Notes: generated by a model from the sequence alone, not told the origin. Shown: positions 6,573 through 13,781, numbered from the stretch's first letter. The stretch is 16,038 nucleotides of DNA from Pseudonocardia sp. (GCA_030147065.1 JASLAP010000445.1:1-16038), one strand, 5' to 3'. Numbers and translations: made by a program.

Positions 6573-6910
6573 CGCGCACCGACCGGCGTGCGGGCCGGGC
6601 GGAGCAGGACCAGGCCGATCGCGCCGAGCCAGAAGAACCACAGCGCGTAGGCGGTGAAGCCGGCGGTGCCGAACAGGCCCTCGGCCAGCACCGGCGCGAA
6701 CGGGCCGACGAGGAACGACAGTCCCCACACCGCGGTCAGCCCGAGCCCGACCACGGCCGTGGCCGGGCCGACGAATGCCGGGAGGACGACGGCGGCCGGT
6801 TCGTCGAGGACGGCGGGCCAGCCGTACGCCGCGGCGAGCAGGGCCACCGCGACGAGGTTGAGGACGGTGAACCCCAGCAGCAGTGCCGCGGTGGATCGTC
6901 GGTCGGACAT
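6569..6910 (-). CDS. Small multi-pass membrane protein in the TetR-controlled operon
   Basis: A 113-residue hydrophobic protein with about four membrane segments: TAALLLGFTVLNLVAVALLA (near 7-26), VVLPAFVGPATAVVGLGLTA, WGLSFLVGPFAPVLAEGLFG and YALWFFWLGAIGLVLL. It has a short basic N-terminus (MSDRR) and an Arg-containing tail. I do not recognise a named family. The ATG at 6910 is preferred over an upstream in-frame start because AAGGAG lies 7 nt before it, and because the upstream start would place coding sequence over the operator and promoter. It is first in an operon with the epimerase-like gene (ATGA overlap). A role as transporter or membrane partner of the oxidoreductase is possible but speculative. 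Confidence 0.75.
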   Translation of the reverse strand: MSDRRSTAALLLGFTVLNLVAVALLAAAYGWPAVLDEPAAVVLPAFVGPATAVVGLGLTAVWGLSFLVGPFAPVLAEGLFGTAGFTAYALWFFWLGAIGLVLLRPARTPVGAR

Positions 6911-6932
6911 CGGGAGCTCCTTGTCACTGGGG

Positions 6933-6946
6933 AGAGCGACTGCTCT
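6933..6946. promoter_or_regulatory. TetR operator O1 (AGAGCG-AC-TGCTCT)
   Basis: A 14-bp palindrome with one mismatch to AGAGCA-N2-TGCTCT. It lies just downstream of the predicted transcription start of the membrane-protein/epimerase operon, where a bound repressor would block RNA polymerase. A near-identical site lies at 6985-6998. Confidence 0.7.
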
Positions 6947-6956
6947 CGCAAGGGAG

Positions 6957-6985
6957 ATGATGGCCGGCCTGGGTGCGTCTGACAA
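6957..6985 (-). promoter_or_regulatory. Putative promoter of the membrane-protein/epimerase operon
   Basis: Read on the minus strand, TTGTCA (-35, 6980-6985) and CATCAT (-10, 6957-6962) are 17 nt apart. The expected start near 6950 gives a leader of about 40 nt with a good AAGGAG ribosome site. Operator O2 touches the -35 box and O1 lies just after the start site. Confidence 0.5.
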
Positions 6986-6998
6986 GAGCAGGTGCTCT
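6985..6998. promoter_or_regulatory. TetR operator O2 (AGAGCA-GG-TGCTCT)
   Basis: A perfect palindrome with 6-bp arms and a 2-bp centre. A further TGCTCT half site lies at 7013-7018, immediately before the regulator's GTG. O2 lies in the spacer downstream of a CTGACA (6979-6984) that could be the regulator's own -35 box, so it may serve both autoregulation and control of the divergent operon. Confidence 0.75.
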
Positions 6999-7019
6999 CG
7001 GATGTGTCAGACTGCTCTG

Positions 7020-7721
7020 GTGCCTCCCACTCCCCGGCAGCGGGCGCGCCAGGCCGCCGTCGACGACATCAAGCGGATCGCCCGCCGCCAGCTCGCCGAA
7101 GGCGGCCCGGGTGCGCTGTCGCTGCGCGAGATCGCCAAGGAGATGGGGCTGGTCAGCAGCGCGGTCTACCGCTACGTCCCGTCCCGGGACGCCCTGCTCA
7201 CCGAGCTGATCTCCGACGCCTACGACCGGCTCGGCGCCACCGCCGAGGCCGCAGACGCGGCGCTGGACCGCGACGACCTGGCCGGGCGGTGGGTCGCACT
7301 GGCCGGTGCCCTGCGCGACTGGGCGCGGGCGCACCCCACCGACTACACGCTGGTGTACGGCCCGCCGCTGCCCGGCTACGAGGCGCCGCCGCAGACCTAC
7401 GCCCCGGCGCAGCGCTGGTTCGAGATCCTGATCGACGTCCTGGTGCGCGCCGGGTCCACCGAACCCGATCCCGACGACCCGGCCCTGCGCGCGCAGCTGG
7501 AGGCGGTCCGCGACCGGCGCAGTCCCGGTGCCCCGCTGGGCGGCATCGCGGCCGGACTCGCCGCCTGGGCCCAGTTGCACGGGCTGGTCGCGCTGGAGAT
7601 CCACGGGCAGACCGCCTTCGTGCTGGGCGGCGGGGCCGAGCTGTTCCACCACTGCGTCGCGCGGCAGGTCCGCGACCTCGGGCTGCACGGGTCGCGGACC
7701 ACCGCCCGACCCCGAGCGTGA
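7020..7721 (+). CDS. TetR/AcrR-family regulator with WHG-type C-terminal domain
   Basis: A 233-residue TetR-family regulator. The helix-turn-helix lies at about 33-65 (SLREIAKEMGLVSSAVYRYV then PSRDALLTELI). The C-terminal ligand domain shows DWARAHPTDYTLVYGPPLPG, characteristic of the WHG-type C-terminal domain found in many actinobacterial TetR proteins; the ligand is unknown. The frame is open for about 120 codons upstream, but I chose GTG 7020 because homology begins with PTPRQRARQAAVDDIKRIA and the operators lie upstream. No Shine-Dalgarno sequence is visible, and the start is a few bases after a possible -10 (CAGACT, 7008-7013), so it may be leaderless. Two AGAGCA-N2-TGCTCT palindromes and one half site between it and the divergent operon are its likely targets. 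Confidence 0.88.
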   Translation: MPPTPRQRARQAAVDDIKRIARRQLAEGGPGALSLREIAKEMGLVSSAVYRYVPSRDALLTELISDAYDRLGATAEAADAALDRDDLAGRWVALAGALRDWARAHPTDYTLVYGPPLPGYEAPPQTYAPAQRWFEILIDVLVRAGSTEPDPDDPALRAQLEAVRDRRSPGAPLGGIAAGLAAWAQLHGLVALEIHGQTAFVLGGGAELFHHCVARQVRDLGLHGSRTTARPRA

Positions 7722-7735
7722 CTCGCGGATCCGTT

Positions 7736-7752
7736 CCCCGCGCCCACCGGGG
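7736..7752. terminator. Short GC hairpin between convergent genes
   Basis: CCCCG (7736-7740) and CGGGG (7748-7752) form a 5-bp stem with a 7-nt loop. It lies in the 40-nt gap between the converging TetR and TspO-like genes and could act in both directions. There is no T-run and the stem is short. Confidence 0.3.
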
Positions 7753-7761
7753 CGGCCGGGG

Positions 7762-8547
7762 TCACATCGCCGGGGCCGGCTCGCGTCCCCGGCGACCGGT
7801 CGCGGCGGCGAGCAGGACCCCGGCCAGCCCCGCCCCGGCGGTGGCCGCCACCCACGGCGCCGTCGTCGCCGCCGCGACGATCACGGCGACCAGGGCCCAG
7901 GCCACCGCGGCCAGGTAGGGCAGGGATCCGACCGCCACCCGCCGCGCGGCCCACCCGGCGGTTCCCGCGGCGCCCAGCAGGATCGCCGACTGCCCCAGCA
8001 GGCCGGCCGTCCCGGTGGTGGGCAGGCCGGCGTCGACCAGGACGGTGGCGGCGTTGACCCAGACCGCGGCGGTGGACCACCCGGCGTAGAGCCCCAGGGA
8101 CCCGCCGAGCAGGACCCTGGTGACCCGCTGGGAGCGGTCGTCCCGCACGGCGCGCAGCACCTCGCGCAGCGCGGCCAGCAGCAGCACGAGCATGGCCAGG
8201 AAGATCGGAACGGTGAGCCATACCGCCGGGGAGACCGCCGCCAGCAGCCAGGCCGCGAACAGCACCTGCACGACCGAGAGCCGGACGTGGACGGCCCGGT
8301 AGGCCGCGGATCGGGCCCGTGCGGGGGACAGCCCGTACCCGGCGGCGGCCAGGCAGCCCAGGACGATCACGCTCCAGATCGAGAAGGCGTAGCCGGCCGG
8401 CACCACCGGCGGCCCGTCGTCCGAGCCGGAGAACGGCACGAGGACCGGTGAGCCGATCTGCAGCGCCGCGGTGGCGAGCAGGACCCAGCGCCCGACCTCC
8501 GGTCGCAGGAGGCCGGTCCGGTCGCGGGGGGCGCCGGGCTCAGCCAT
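7762..8547 (-). CDS. TspO/MBR-like (tryptophan-rich sensory) membrane protein
   Basis: A 261-residue, very hydrophobic protein with roughly eight or nine membrane segments. PAGYAFSIWSVIVLG (about 50-64) and, in the second half, SLGLYAGWSTAAVWVNAATV match the pattern of large TspO/MBR-related proteins, in which a FxIW motif and a second W/N-rich helix recur. Classic TspO binds porphyrins and cholesterol-like ligands, but the function of these longer relatives is not established. Its ATG overlaps the end of the upstream Rieske reading frame by 8 nt, so it was probably translated by coupling to that gene, whose 5' half is now missing. Expression may therefore be reduced or depend on another promoter. 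Family assignment is from motifs only. Confidence 0.65.
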   Translation of the reverse strand: MAEPGAPRDRTGLLRPEVGRWVLLATAALQIGSPVLVPFSGSDDGPPVVPAGYAFSIWSVIVLGCLAAAGYGLSPARARSAAYRAVHVRLSVVQVLFAAWLLAAVSPAVWLTVPIFLAMLVLLLAALREVLRAVRDDRSQRVTRVLLGGSLGLYAGWSTAAVWVNAATVLVDAGLPTTGTAGLLGQSAILLGAAGTAGWAARRVAVGSLPYLAAVAWALVAVIVAAATTAPWVAATAGAGLAGVLLAAATGRRGREPAPAM

Positions 8548-9046
8548 CGCCGGTCCCGCTGGCGGCGGCGTGCACCCAGGCCCGGATCAGGGCGGGGTCG
8601 CGGCGGGCGGGGGAGGCGATGACGGAGGCCGGGCCGACGGCGGCGGGATCGCCGGCGGTGGGCCAGCCCTGGGCGATGAGCTCGCGGCGGCGGCGCCGGT
8701 AGGACAGCTGCAGGAGGTCGGAGCGGACGTGCAGCTCGTCGGCGAGGTCGTAGGGCAGCAGCTCGGGGTGCAGGTCGTCGACGACGCGGCGGTCCTCGCG
8801 CAGCACGCGCAGGTTCATCCAGCGCACCGCGGCGTCGGCCAGCGGGGACCGGGCGAAGTCGCGCAGGACGACGTAGTGGGTGAGGGTGTGCGTGTCGTCG
8901 ACCGGCAGGTGGGCCTGCAGGATCAGCTGCCGGCGCCCGCCGAAGGCCAGCTCGGTGCGGGTGCACGAGGGCAGGTGCCACGACAGCGACCCACCGCCGC
9001 CGTCGCCGGCCTGGCCCGACCACTCCGTGGTGGTGACGGTGTAACG
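8540..9046 (-). pseudogene. Rieske oxygenase, C-terminal half only (5' end deleted)
   Basis: About 168 residues of the catalytic domain of a Rieske-type ring-hydroxylating or demethylating oxygenase. From its upper end the frame reads RYTVTTTEWSGQ, SLSWHLPSCTRTELAFGG, QAHLPVDDTHTLTHYVVL, DFARSPLADAAVRWMNLRV, then LHPELLPYDLADELHVRSD and LLQLSYRRRRRELIAQGW. Such enzymes are normally about 340-380 residues; the [2Fe-2S] Rieske domain and the iron-ligand region are missing. No ATG or GTG lies in frame between a TGA at 9107-9109 and an internal GTG at 8827. Homology appears to extend to within a few bases of the divergent MarR start, so the loss looks like a deletion ending there. It overlaps the TspO-like start by 8 nt, implying a former operon. 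Confidence 0.7.
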
Positions 9047-9048
9047 CC

Positions 9049-9453
9049 GTGTTGCGGGCGGCCGACGACGCCGGCCGGGCGATGTCCGAGCGGCTCGGCG
9101 TGGGCGTCAGCGACACGGCGGCGCTGCAGCACCTGTTCGTGCACGGGCCGGCCGGGCCGGTCGACCTGGGGCGGTCGTTGGGCCTGGGTTCCGCCGCGGC
9201 GACCATGCTCGCCGATCGTCTGGAGCGCGCCGGGCACGTCGAGCGCCACCCCCACCCCGACGACCGCCGCCGCCGGCGGCTGGAGCCGACCGAGCAGGCC
9301 CAGCACGACGTGTGGCAGGTGCTGGGTCCGCTGGTCGCCCGCCTGGACGCGGTGGAGGCCGGGCTGGACGAGGACGAGCGCGCCGCGGTCGCGCGCTACC
9401 TGGAGCGGGTCCTCGACGCCTACCGCGACTACACCGCCTCCGACCGGCCCTGA
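9049..9453 (+). CDS. MarR-family transcription regulator (short or clipped N-terminus)
   Basis: A 134-residue MarR-type winged-helix regulator. The DNA-binding core spans about 25-81: AALQHLFVHGPAGPVDLGRS, LGLGSAAATMLADRLERAGHV, and the wing HPHPDDRRRRRLEPT. A C-terminal dimer helix ends in VLDAYRDYTASDRP. MarR proteins usually have 10-20 more residues before the LRAADDAGRAM helix, and an in-frame TGA lies 12 nt upstream of the GTG (9034-9036), so the N-terminus looks clipped. There is no evident promoter or ribosome site. The start directly abuts the truncated divergent Rieske gene, so regulator and target probably lost their shared promoter region together. The helix-turn-helix is intact; activity is uncertain. 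Confidence 0.72.
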   Translation: MLRAADDAGRAMSERLGVGVSDTAALQHLFVHGPAGPVDLGRSLGLGSAAATMLADRLERAGHVERHPHPDDRRRRRLEPTEQAQHDVWQVLGPLVARLDAVEAGLDEDERAAVARYLERVLDAYRDYTASDRP

Positions 9454-9475
9454 ACCGGCGCTGTTCCGGGCCGAC

Positions 9476-9934
9476 CTACACCAACCACTCGCCGTCGCGC
9501 ATGAGCGTGCGGCCGGCGATCTCGTTCGCCTCGCGCCAGGCCTGCACGCGGACGGGCCGCAGCACGAGGAACACGTAGCCGGCTGCGCTCCGCGGGTCCC
9601 AGTCCGCCTGCGCCGCGTAGGCATCCCCCAGCGCCTCGTCGTCGCCGACCCCGACGGCGCGGTCGAGCACCGAGTCGATCATGACGACGTCCCGGGTCGG
9701 ACCGAGGGCGAGGCGCGCCCGGCTGGACGCGGTGAGGTTGCGCGCGGTCACCGAGGTCTCCGCGACCGCGATCACCACGCGCTCGTCCACCCAGGCCGAC
9801 GACAACGGGACCAGGTGCGCCCCGCCGGCCGCGGAGGCGGTGGCGACCCAGGCGTCGATCGCCGGGGTGATCAGCTTGGCCAGCGCGTCCGCCTTGCGGA
9901 CCCGCCCGTCGCGCGGCTCCACCGGTGCCGTCAC
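9476..9934 (-). CDS. Pyridoxamine 5'-phosphate oxidase-like split-barrel protein (single domain)
   Basis: A 152-residue single-domain member of the flavin/F420 split-barrel superfamily. Typical elements are ITPAIDAWVATASA, then HLVPLSSAWVDERVVIAVAE, TARNLTASSRARLALG, DVVMIDSVLDRAVG and the C-terminal GYVFLVLRPVRVQAWREANE. Likely a flavin- or F420-linked reductase, or a flavin-binding protein without a known substrate. It is not a close copy of the two-domain protein at 973. The chosen GTG at 9934 overlaps the TGA of the upstream VOC fossil (GTGA), so translation probably depended on that frame; another in-frame GTG lies four codons later. It converges on the MarR gene with a 22-nt gap. Confidence 0.78.
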   Translation of the reverse strand: MTAPVEPRDGRVRKADALAKLITPAIDAWVATASAAGGAHLVPLSSAWVDERVVIAVAETSVTARNLTASSRARLALGPTRDVVMIDSVLDRAVGVGDDEALGDAYAAQADWDPRSAAGYVFLVLRPVRVQAWREANEIAGRTLMRDGEWLV

Positions 9935-10038
9935 CCGACCCGGTCCGCACCGAGCGCCGCGTGGAAGGCCGCTGCCGCGGCGACGCCGGCGACCTCGAGG
10001 ACGACGGGACCGGTGGTCGGGAGAGCGGCGGTCGTCAT
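9931..10038 (-). pseudogene. VOC-family fossil, N-terminal 35 codons
   Basis: From ATG 10038, preceded by GAGGTG, a 35-residue frame reads MTTAALPTTGPVVLEVAGVA and AAAAFHAALGADRVG before a TGA. The VLEV...A.AFHAALGADRV pattern is the first strand and helix of a VOC (glyoxalase-like) protein, which should continue for another 90 or more residues. The remainder is missing. Its stop overlaps the start of the split-barrel gene by four bases (GTGA), so the scrap may persist because it delivers ribosomes to that gene. Too short to be certain of the family. Confidence 0.5.
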
Positions 10039-10039
10039 C

Positions 10040-10063
10040 TCAACGCACCTCGATGCTGGTCAT
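10040..10063 (-). CDS. Seven-codon leader frame (MTSIEVR) upstream of the VOC fossil
   Basis: ATG at 10063 opens a seven-codon frame ending in TGA at 10040, one base before the ATG of the VOC fossil. TAGCGT on the minus strand lies exactly 7 nt before the ATG, so the transcript would begin with this codon. It could be a coupled leader, the original start of the VOC gene now out of frame, or chance. Confidence 0.3.
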   Translation of the reverse strand: MTSIEVR

Positions 10064-10070
10064 GGAGCTC

Positions 10071-10076
10071 ACGCTA
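10071..10076 (-). promoter_or_regulatory. -10 box for the leader / VOC fossil / split-barrel unit
   Basis: Minus-strand TAGCGT (TANNNT pattern) 7 nt before the ATG at 10063. It is the only recognisable promoter for the downstream split-barrel gene. Confidence 0.45.
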
Positions 10077-10109
10077 GGTGTTGCTCCGCGACCCGGGCTT
10101 CTCGATTCC

Positions 10110-10131
10110 TGACCCGCCGGTGACCCGCCGG
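10110..10131. repeat. Tandem 11-bp repeat
   Basis: TGACCCGCCGG occurs twice back to back in the intergenic region between the VOC fossil and the alpha-galactosidase gene. It could be a binding site or simple sequence duplication. Confidence 0.5.
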
Positions 10132-10167
10132 CCCGCGGCGCCGGCGGATCATGGCCGACTGGCGCCC

Positions 10168-10196
10168 TTGACGGCTGGGGCCGGCATCACGAACCT
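10168..10196 (+). promoter_or_regulatory. Putative promoter of the alpha-galactosidase gene
   Basis: TTGACG (-35, 10168-10173) and GAACCT (-10, 10191-10196) are separated by 17 nt. The expected start falls on the GTG/ATG at 10202/10205, so the mRNA is probably leaderless, in line with the absence of a ribosome site. Confidence 0.4.
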
Positions 10197-10201
10197 CAGC
10201 A

Positions 10202-12439
10202 GTGATGGTGCCCCCCTCGTCGGACGAGTCCCTCCCGGACGGCCCGCTCGCCACCGGTCCGGTGCACCTGCGGGCGGCCGGGGTGAGCCTGGTGGTCGGT
10301 TCCCGCCGGGGCTCGCTGCCCGTCGTCCTGCACTGGGGGCACGACCTGGGCGAGCTCGCCGCGGACGAGCTGGCGGCCCTGGCGGCCGGCGGGATCCCCG
10401 CCACGGTGCCCAACGACCTCGACGAGCCGGCGCCGTCCGGCGCGCTGCTGCCCGAGCACTCCGCGGGCTGGAACGGGCGGCCCGGCCTGGTGGGCTCCCG
10501 GGCGGGGCGGGGATGGTCGCCCCGGTTCACGCCGACCGGGTTCCGGGCCGGGTCCGACCCGGCCGGCGGTGGCCGGGTGATCGCGACCGGCTCCGACGAA
10601 TCCGCCGGGCTCGCCGTCGCGATCGAGGTCGAGCTGCTGCCCTCGGGACTGCTGCGCCAGCGGGCGACGGTCACCGCCACCGCCGAGGGCGGCTACGCCC
10701 TGGACGGGCTGGCGCTCACCCTGCCCGTTCCGCCCGTGGCCACCGAGCTGTTCGACCTCGCCGGCCGCTGGGGCCGCGAGCGGAGCCCGCAGCGCATGCC
10801 GTTCGTGGTGGGCGTGCACGCGCGGGAGAACCGGCGCGGGCGCACCGGGCCGGACGCCCCGCTGATCCTCGCGGCCGGCACCGCCGGGTTCGACACCCGC
10901 CAGGGCGAGGTCTGGGCGGTGCACGTGGCCTGGAGCGGCAACCACGTCACCTACGCGGAGCGGCTGTCGACCGGCTCCGCCGTGCTCGGTGGCGGTGAGC
11001 TGCTGCTGCCCCGCGAGGTCGTGCTCGCCGTGGGGGAGAGCTACGCCGGCCCCTGGATCTACGGCGCGCACGGCACCGGCCTCGACGCCGTGGCCGCCCG
11101 GTTCCACACCCACCTGCGGTCGCGCCCGCACCACCCCCGCCGACCGCGCCCGGTCGTCCTGAATACCTGGGAGGCGGTGTACTTCGACCACGACCTCGGG
11201 CGGCTGACCGAACTGGCCCGGCTCGGCGCCGAGGTCGGCGTCGAGCGCTACGTGCTCGACGACGGCTGGTTCCGGCACCGCCGCGACGACACGGCCGGGT
11301 TGGGCGACTGGTACGTCGACGAGCAGGTGTGGCCCGAGGGCCTGCACCCGCTGGTGGACGCGGTGCGCGGGCTCGGCATGGAGTTCGGGCTCTGGGTCGA
11401 GCCGGAGATGGTCAACCTCGACTCCGACCTCGCCCGCGCGCACCCGGACTGGGTGCTGGGCACCGGCGGCCGCATGCCGCTGAGCTCCCGCTCCCAGCAG
11501 GTGCTCGACCTGGCCCATCCGGGGGCCTACGCCCACATCCTCGGGCGGCTCGACGCGCTGCTGACCGAGTACCCGATCAGCTACCTCAAGTGGGACCACA
11601 ACCGCGACCTGCTCGAGGCCGGCCGCGGCCCGGACGGGGTGCCCGGCGTGCACGCCCAGACCCGCGCGTTCTACCGGCTGCTCGACGACCTGCGCGGCCG
11701 CCACCCCGGCGTGGAGATCGAGTCCTGCTCGTCGGGCGGGCTGCGGGTCGACCTCGAGGTGCTCGAACGCACCGACCGGGTCTGGGCCAGTGACGTGGTC
11801 GACCCGCTGGAGCGCCAGCAGATCCAGCGCTGGACCGCCCAGCTGCTTCCGCCCGAACTGGTGGGCTGCCACGTCGGCGCGCCGAGGTCGCACACCACCG
11901 GCCGCACCCACGACATCGCGTTCCGCGCGGGCACCATGCTGTTCGGCTCGTTCGGCGTCGAATGGGACCTCGCCGCCGCGTCCGAGGTCGAGCGCGCGGA
12001 GCTGGCCTCCTGGGTGGCGCTGTACAAGGAGCTCCGCGAGCTGCTGCACACCGGCGAGGTCGTCCGCTCGCCGCAGCACGACCCATCGACGGCCGTGCAC
12101 GGCGTCGTCGCGCAGGACCGCTCCGACGCCCTGTTCGCGATCGTCCAGCTGACCTCCCCGGAGACGTCGGTGCCCGGCGCGGTGCGGTTGCCCGGCCTCG
12201 ACCCGGCGCGCCGGTACCGCATGCACCTGCAGCCGCCCGGCCACCTGCCGGAGCACACGCGGGGCATCCACCCACCGCCGTGGATCGTCGAGGGCCTCAC
12301 GCTGCCCGGATCGGTGCTCGACGCCGTCGGGGTCCGCGTCCCCGCGCTGTTCCCCGAGCAGCTGATCCTGATCCGGGCCCGGGACGCCGGTCGACGACCA
12401 CCACCGCCGCAGCGCCCGCCCGCCCGACCGGATGCCTGA
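10202..12439 (+). CDS. Alpha-galactosidase, glycoside hydrolase family 36
   Basis: A 745-residue GH36 enzyme expected to hydrolyse terminal alpha-galactosides such as melibiose or raffinose-type sugars by a retaining mechanism. The N-terminal beta-sandwich (about 1-300) precedes the TIM barrel, which starts near PVVLNTWEAVYFDHDLGRL. Barrel motifs are VLDDGWFRHRRDD, GLWVEPEMVNLDSDL and YLKWDHNRDLLEAG with D465 as expected nucleophile. Next come ESCSSGGLRVDLEVLERTD and WASDVVDPLERQQIQ with D531 as expected acid/base. A C-terminal beta-domain ends in FPEQLILIRARD plus a Pro/Arg-rich tail. No signal peptide is visible, so it is cytoplasmic. Start is GTG 10202 or ATG 10205. It stands alone: no sugar transporter or LacI-type regulator is adjacent. 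Confidence 0.93.
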   Translation: MMVPPSSDESLPDGPLATGPVHLRAAGVSLVVGSRRGSLPVVLHWGHDLGELAADELAALAAGGIPATVPNDLDEPAPSGALLPEHSAGWNGRPGLVGSRAGRGWSPRFTPTGFRAGSDPAGGGRVIATGSDESAGLAVAIEVELLPSGLLRQRATVTATAEGGYALDGLALTLPVPPVATELFDLAGRWGRERSPQRMPFVVGVHARENRRGRTGPDAPLILAAGTAGFDTRQGEVWAVHVAWSGNHVTYAERLSTGSAVLGGGELLLPREVVLAVGESYAGPWIYGAHGTGLDAVAARFHTHLRSRPHHPRRPRPVVLNTWEAVYFDHDLGRLTELARLGAEVGVERYVLDDGWFRHRRDDTAGLGDWYVDEQVWPEGLHPLVDAVRGLGMEFGLWVEPEMVNLDSDLARAHPDWVLGTGGRMPLSSRSQQVLDLAHPGAYAHILGRLDALLTEYPISYLKWDHNRDLLEAGRGPDGVPGVHAQTRAFYRLLDDLRGRHPGVEIESCSSGGLRVDLEVLERTDRVWASDVVDPLERQQIQRWTAQLLPPELVGCHVGAPRSHTTGRTHDIAFRAGTMLFGSFGVEWDLAAASEVERAELASWVALYKELRELLHTGEVVRSPQHDPSTAVHGVVAQDRSDALFAIVQLTSPETSVPGAVRLPGLDPARRYRMHLQPPGHLPEHTRGIHPPPWIVEGLTLPGSVLDAVGVRVPALFPEQLILIRARDAGRRPPPPQRPPARPDA

Positions 12440-12484
12440 TGTCCTCGGGGCACTCGGGTCAGACGGTGGGGAGTGGCGAGCTGA

Positions 12485-13726
12485 TCAGGAGACGGACCGG
12501 GCGGCGCGGAGCCGGCTGAGGCGCAGCACGAGGGCGACCGCGGTGATCACCACGACGGCGAGCGCGTACACCTCGGTGGTGGCGCGCAGGCCGAAGGCGG
12601 TGCCGGCGAACCCGGCGAGCACTGCGGGCACGCTGAAGGCGAGGTAGGAGATGACGAACGCGACGGCGAACAGGGCGCCGCGCTCGTGGGGCTCGGCGAT
12701 CCGGGCGAACGTGCCGAAGGTGGCCAGGCCGGCGGCTCCGAACCCGACGCCGGCCACGACGGTGCCGGCGGCGCACAGGGCGACCAGGTCGGCGGCGACC
12801 CCGGCCAGGGTCACCAGCGTGCCGAGCCCGAGCAGCGCCGCCGCCGGGGCCAGCAGCGCGGGCGCCGGGCGGGAGCGCAGCAGGAACGCGGTGATCGCGC
12901 CGACGCCGCACAGCAGGGTGACCACGACGCCGCCGACCAGGTGGCTGCGCACTCCCAACAGCCCGGCGGTGACCGACGGGCCGAGGGAGAGGTAGAGCCC
13001 GCCGAGCGCCCAGCTGGCGACCATCACCGGGACGACCGGGACGACCTCCGGGCGCAGCCGGGCGGGGACCCCGACCCGTGGGCGCAGCGACGCGACCGCG
13101 CCCGGCCGCCGCGCCGAGGTCTCCGGCATCCGGGCGACGATCACCGCGGCCAGCACCATCCCGCCGATCAGCAGCGCGTAGACCAACCGGGTCGGTGCCG
13201 GCCCGAACTCCACCAGCGCCCCGCAGCCCAGGGCACCGAGCGCGAGCCCGGCGAGCGGGGCGACCGAGTTGACCACGCCGGCGCGTCCGCGGGCGTGCGC
13301 GGGTTCGAGGTCGACGAGCGCGGCGCCGAGCGTGGAGATCGCCGCGCCGGTCGCGATGCCTTGCAGGAGCCGGGCGACCGACAGGACGACCACGTCCCCC
13401 GCGACGAGGAACAGCACGAGGGCGACCGCCTCCAGCCCGATCGCGCCGGCCAGCACCGGACGCCGCCCGACGTGGTCGGACAGGGCGCCGACGACGAGCA
13501 GCGAGGCGAGCAGGCCGACCACGTAGACGGCGAACACGGCGGTCAGCACCCAGGCGGTGAAGCCCCACTGCTGCTGGTAGACGACGTAGAGCGGGGACGG
13601 TGCGCTGGAAGCGGCCAGGAACAGCACGACGATCGCGGTGACCGCGGCGAAGGTCCGGGTCCGGGGCGGGGCGGTCCCGGATCGGGTGGGGGCGGGTGGC
13701 AGAGCGGCGGCGGGGCCGACGGACAT
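12485..13726 (-). CDS. MFS transporter (probable drug/metabolite exporter)
   Basis: A 413-residue major-facilitator protein with about 12 membrane helices. The first helix and loop carry SSAPSPLYVVYQQQWGF, and the 2-3 loop holds motif A as GALSDHVGRRPVL (80-92), the proton-antiporter signature. Helix 4 has ARLLQGIATGAAISTLGAAL (Arg119). The central loop contains MPETSARRPGAVASLRPRVG, and the second half shows ATFGTFARIAEPHERGALFA, a motif-A-like loop. Most likely a proton-driven exporter of a small molecule; substrate unknown. GAGGAA just before the ATG supports the start. It diverges from the TetR gene at 13828 with a strong inverted repeat between them, the usual layout for a repressor-controlled efflux pump. 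It converges with the alpha-galactosidase gene. Confidence 0.9.
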   Translation of the reverse strand: MSVGPAAALPPAPTRSGTAPPRTRTFAAVTAIVVLFLAASSAPSPLYVVYQQQWGFTAWVLTAVFAVYVVGLLASLLVVGALSDHVGRRPVLAGAIGLEAVALVLFLVAGDVVVLSVARLLQGIATGAAISTLGAALVDLEPAHARGRAGVVNSVAPLAGLALGALGCGALVEFGPAPTRLVYALLIGGMVLAAVIVARMPETSARRPGAVASLRPRVGVPARLRPEVVPVVPVMVASWALGGLYLSLGPSVTAGLLGVRSHLVGGVVVTLLCGVGAITAFLLRSRPAPALLAPAAALLGLGTLVTLAGVAADLVALCAAGTVVAGVGFGAAGLATFGTFARIAEPHERGALFAVAFVISYLAFSVPAVLAGFAGTAFGLRATTEVYALAVVVITAVALVLRLSRLRAARSVS

Positions 13727-13762
13727 GGGTTCCTCGCATCGATCTGTGCGTTAAGGCGTCCG

Positions 13763-13768
13763 ACGCTA
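13763..13768 (-). promoter_or_regulatory. -10 box of the MFS gene
   Basis: Minus-strand TAGCGT. Transcription would start about 30 nt before the MFS ATG, leaving room for its GAGGAA ribosome site. No consensus -35. The large inverted repeat lies just upstream of it, in the expected -35 area and beyond. Confidence 0.4.
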
Positions 13769-13781
13769 GCACGTCCGCAGC

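Noticed and set aside
5617..6728. N-terminal extension of the epimerase-like protein to an upstream start at 6728
   Set aside because: It would overlap the coding sequence of the membrane-protein gene; the Rossmann motif begins at the ATG at 6572, which forms an ATGA overlap.
8471..10123. A 550-codon plus-strand frame through the Rieske fossil, MarR and split-barrel genes
   Set aside because: It crosses three better-supported frames and shows no protein family signal.
12440..12484. CCTGAT / ATCAGG arms between the convergent alpha-galactosidase and MFS genes as a terminator
   Set aside because: The arms are short and the loop far too long to form a convincing terminator.
10202..13726. Alpha-galactosidase and MFS gene as a sugar-uptake and hydrolysis pair
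   Set aside because: The genes converge, and the MFS resembles exporters and is paired with its own TetR repressor, so a shared sugar function is not supported.
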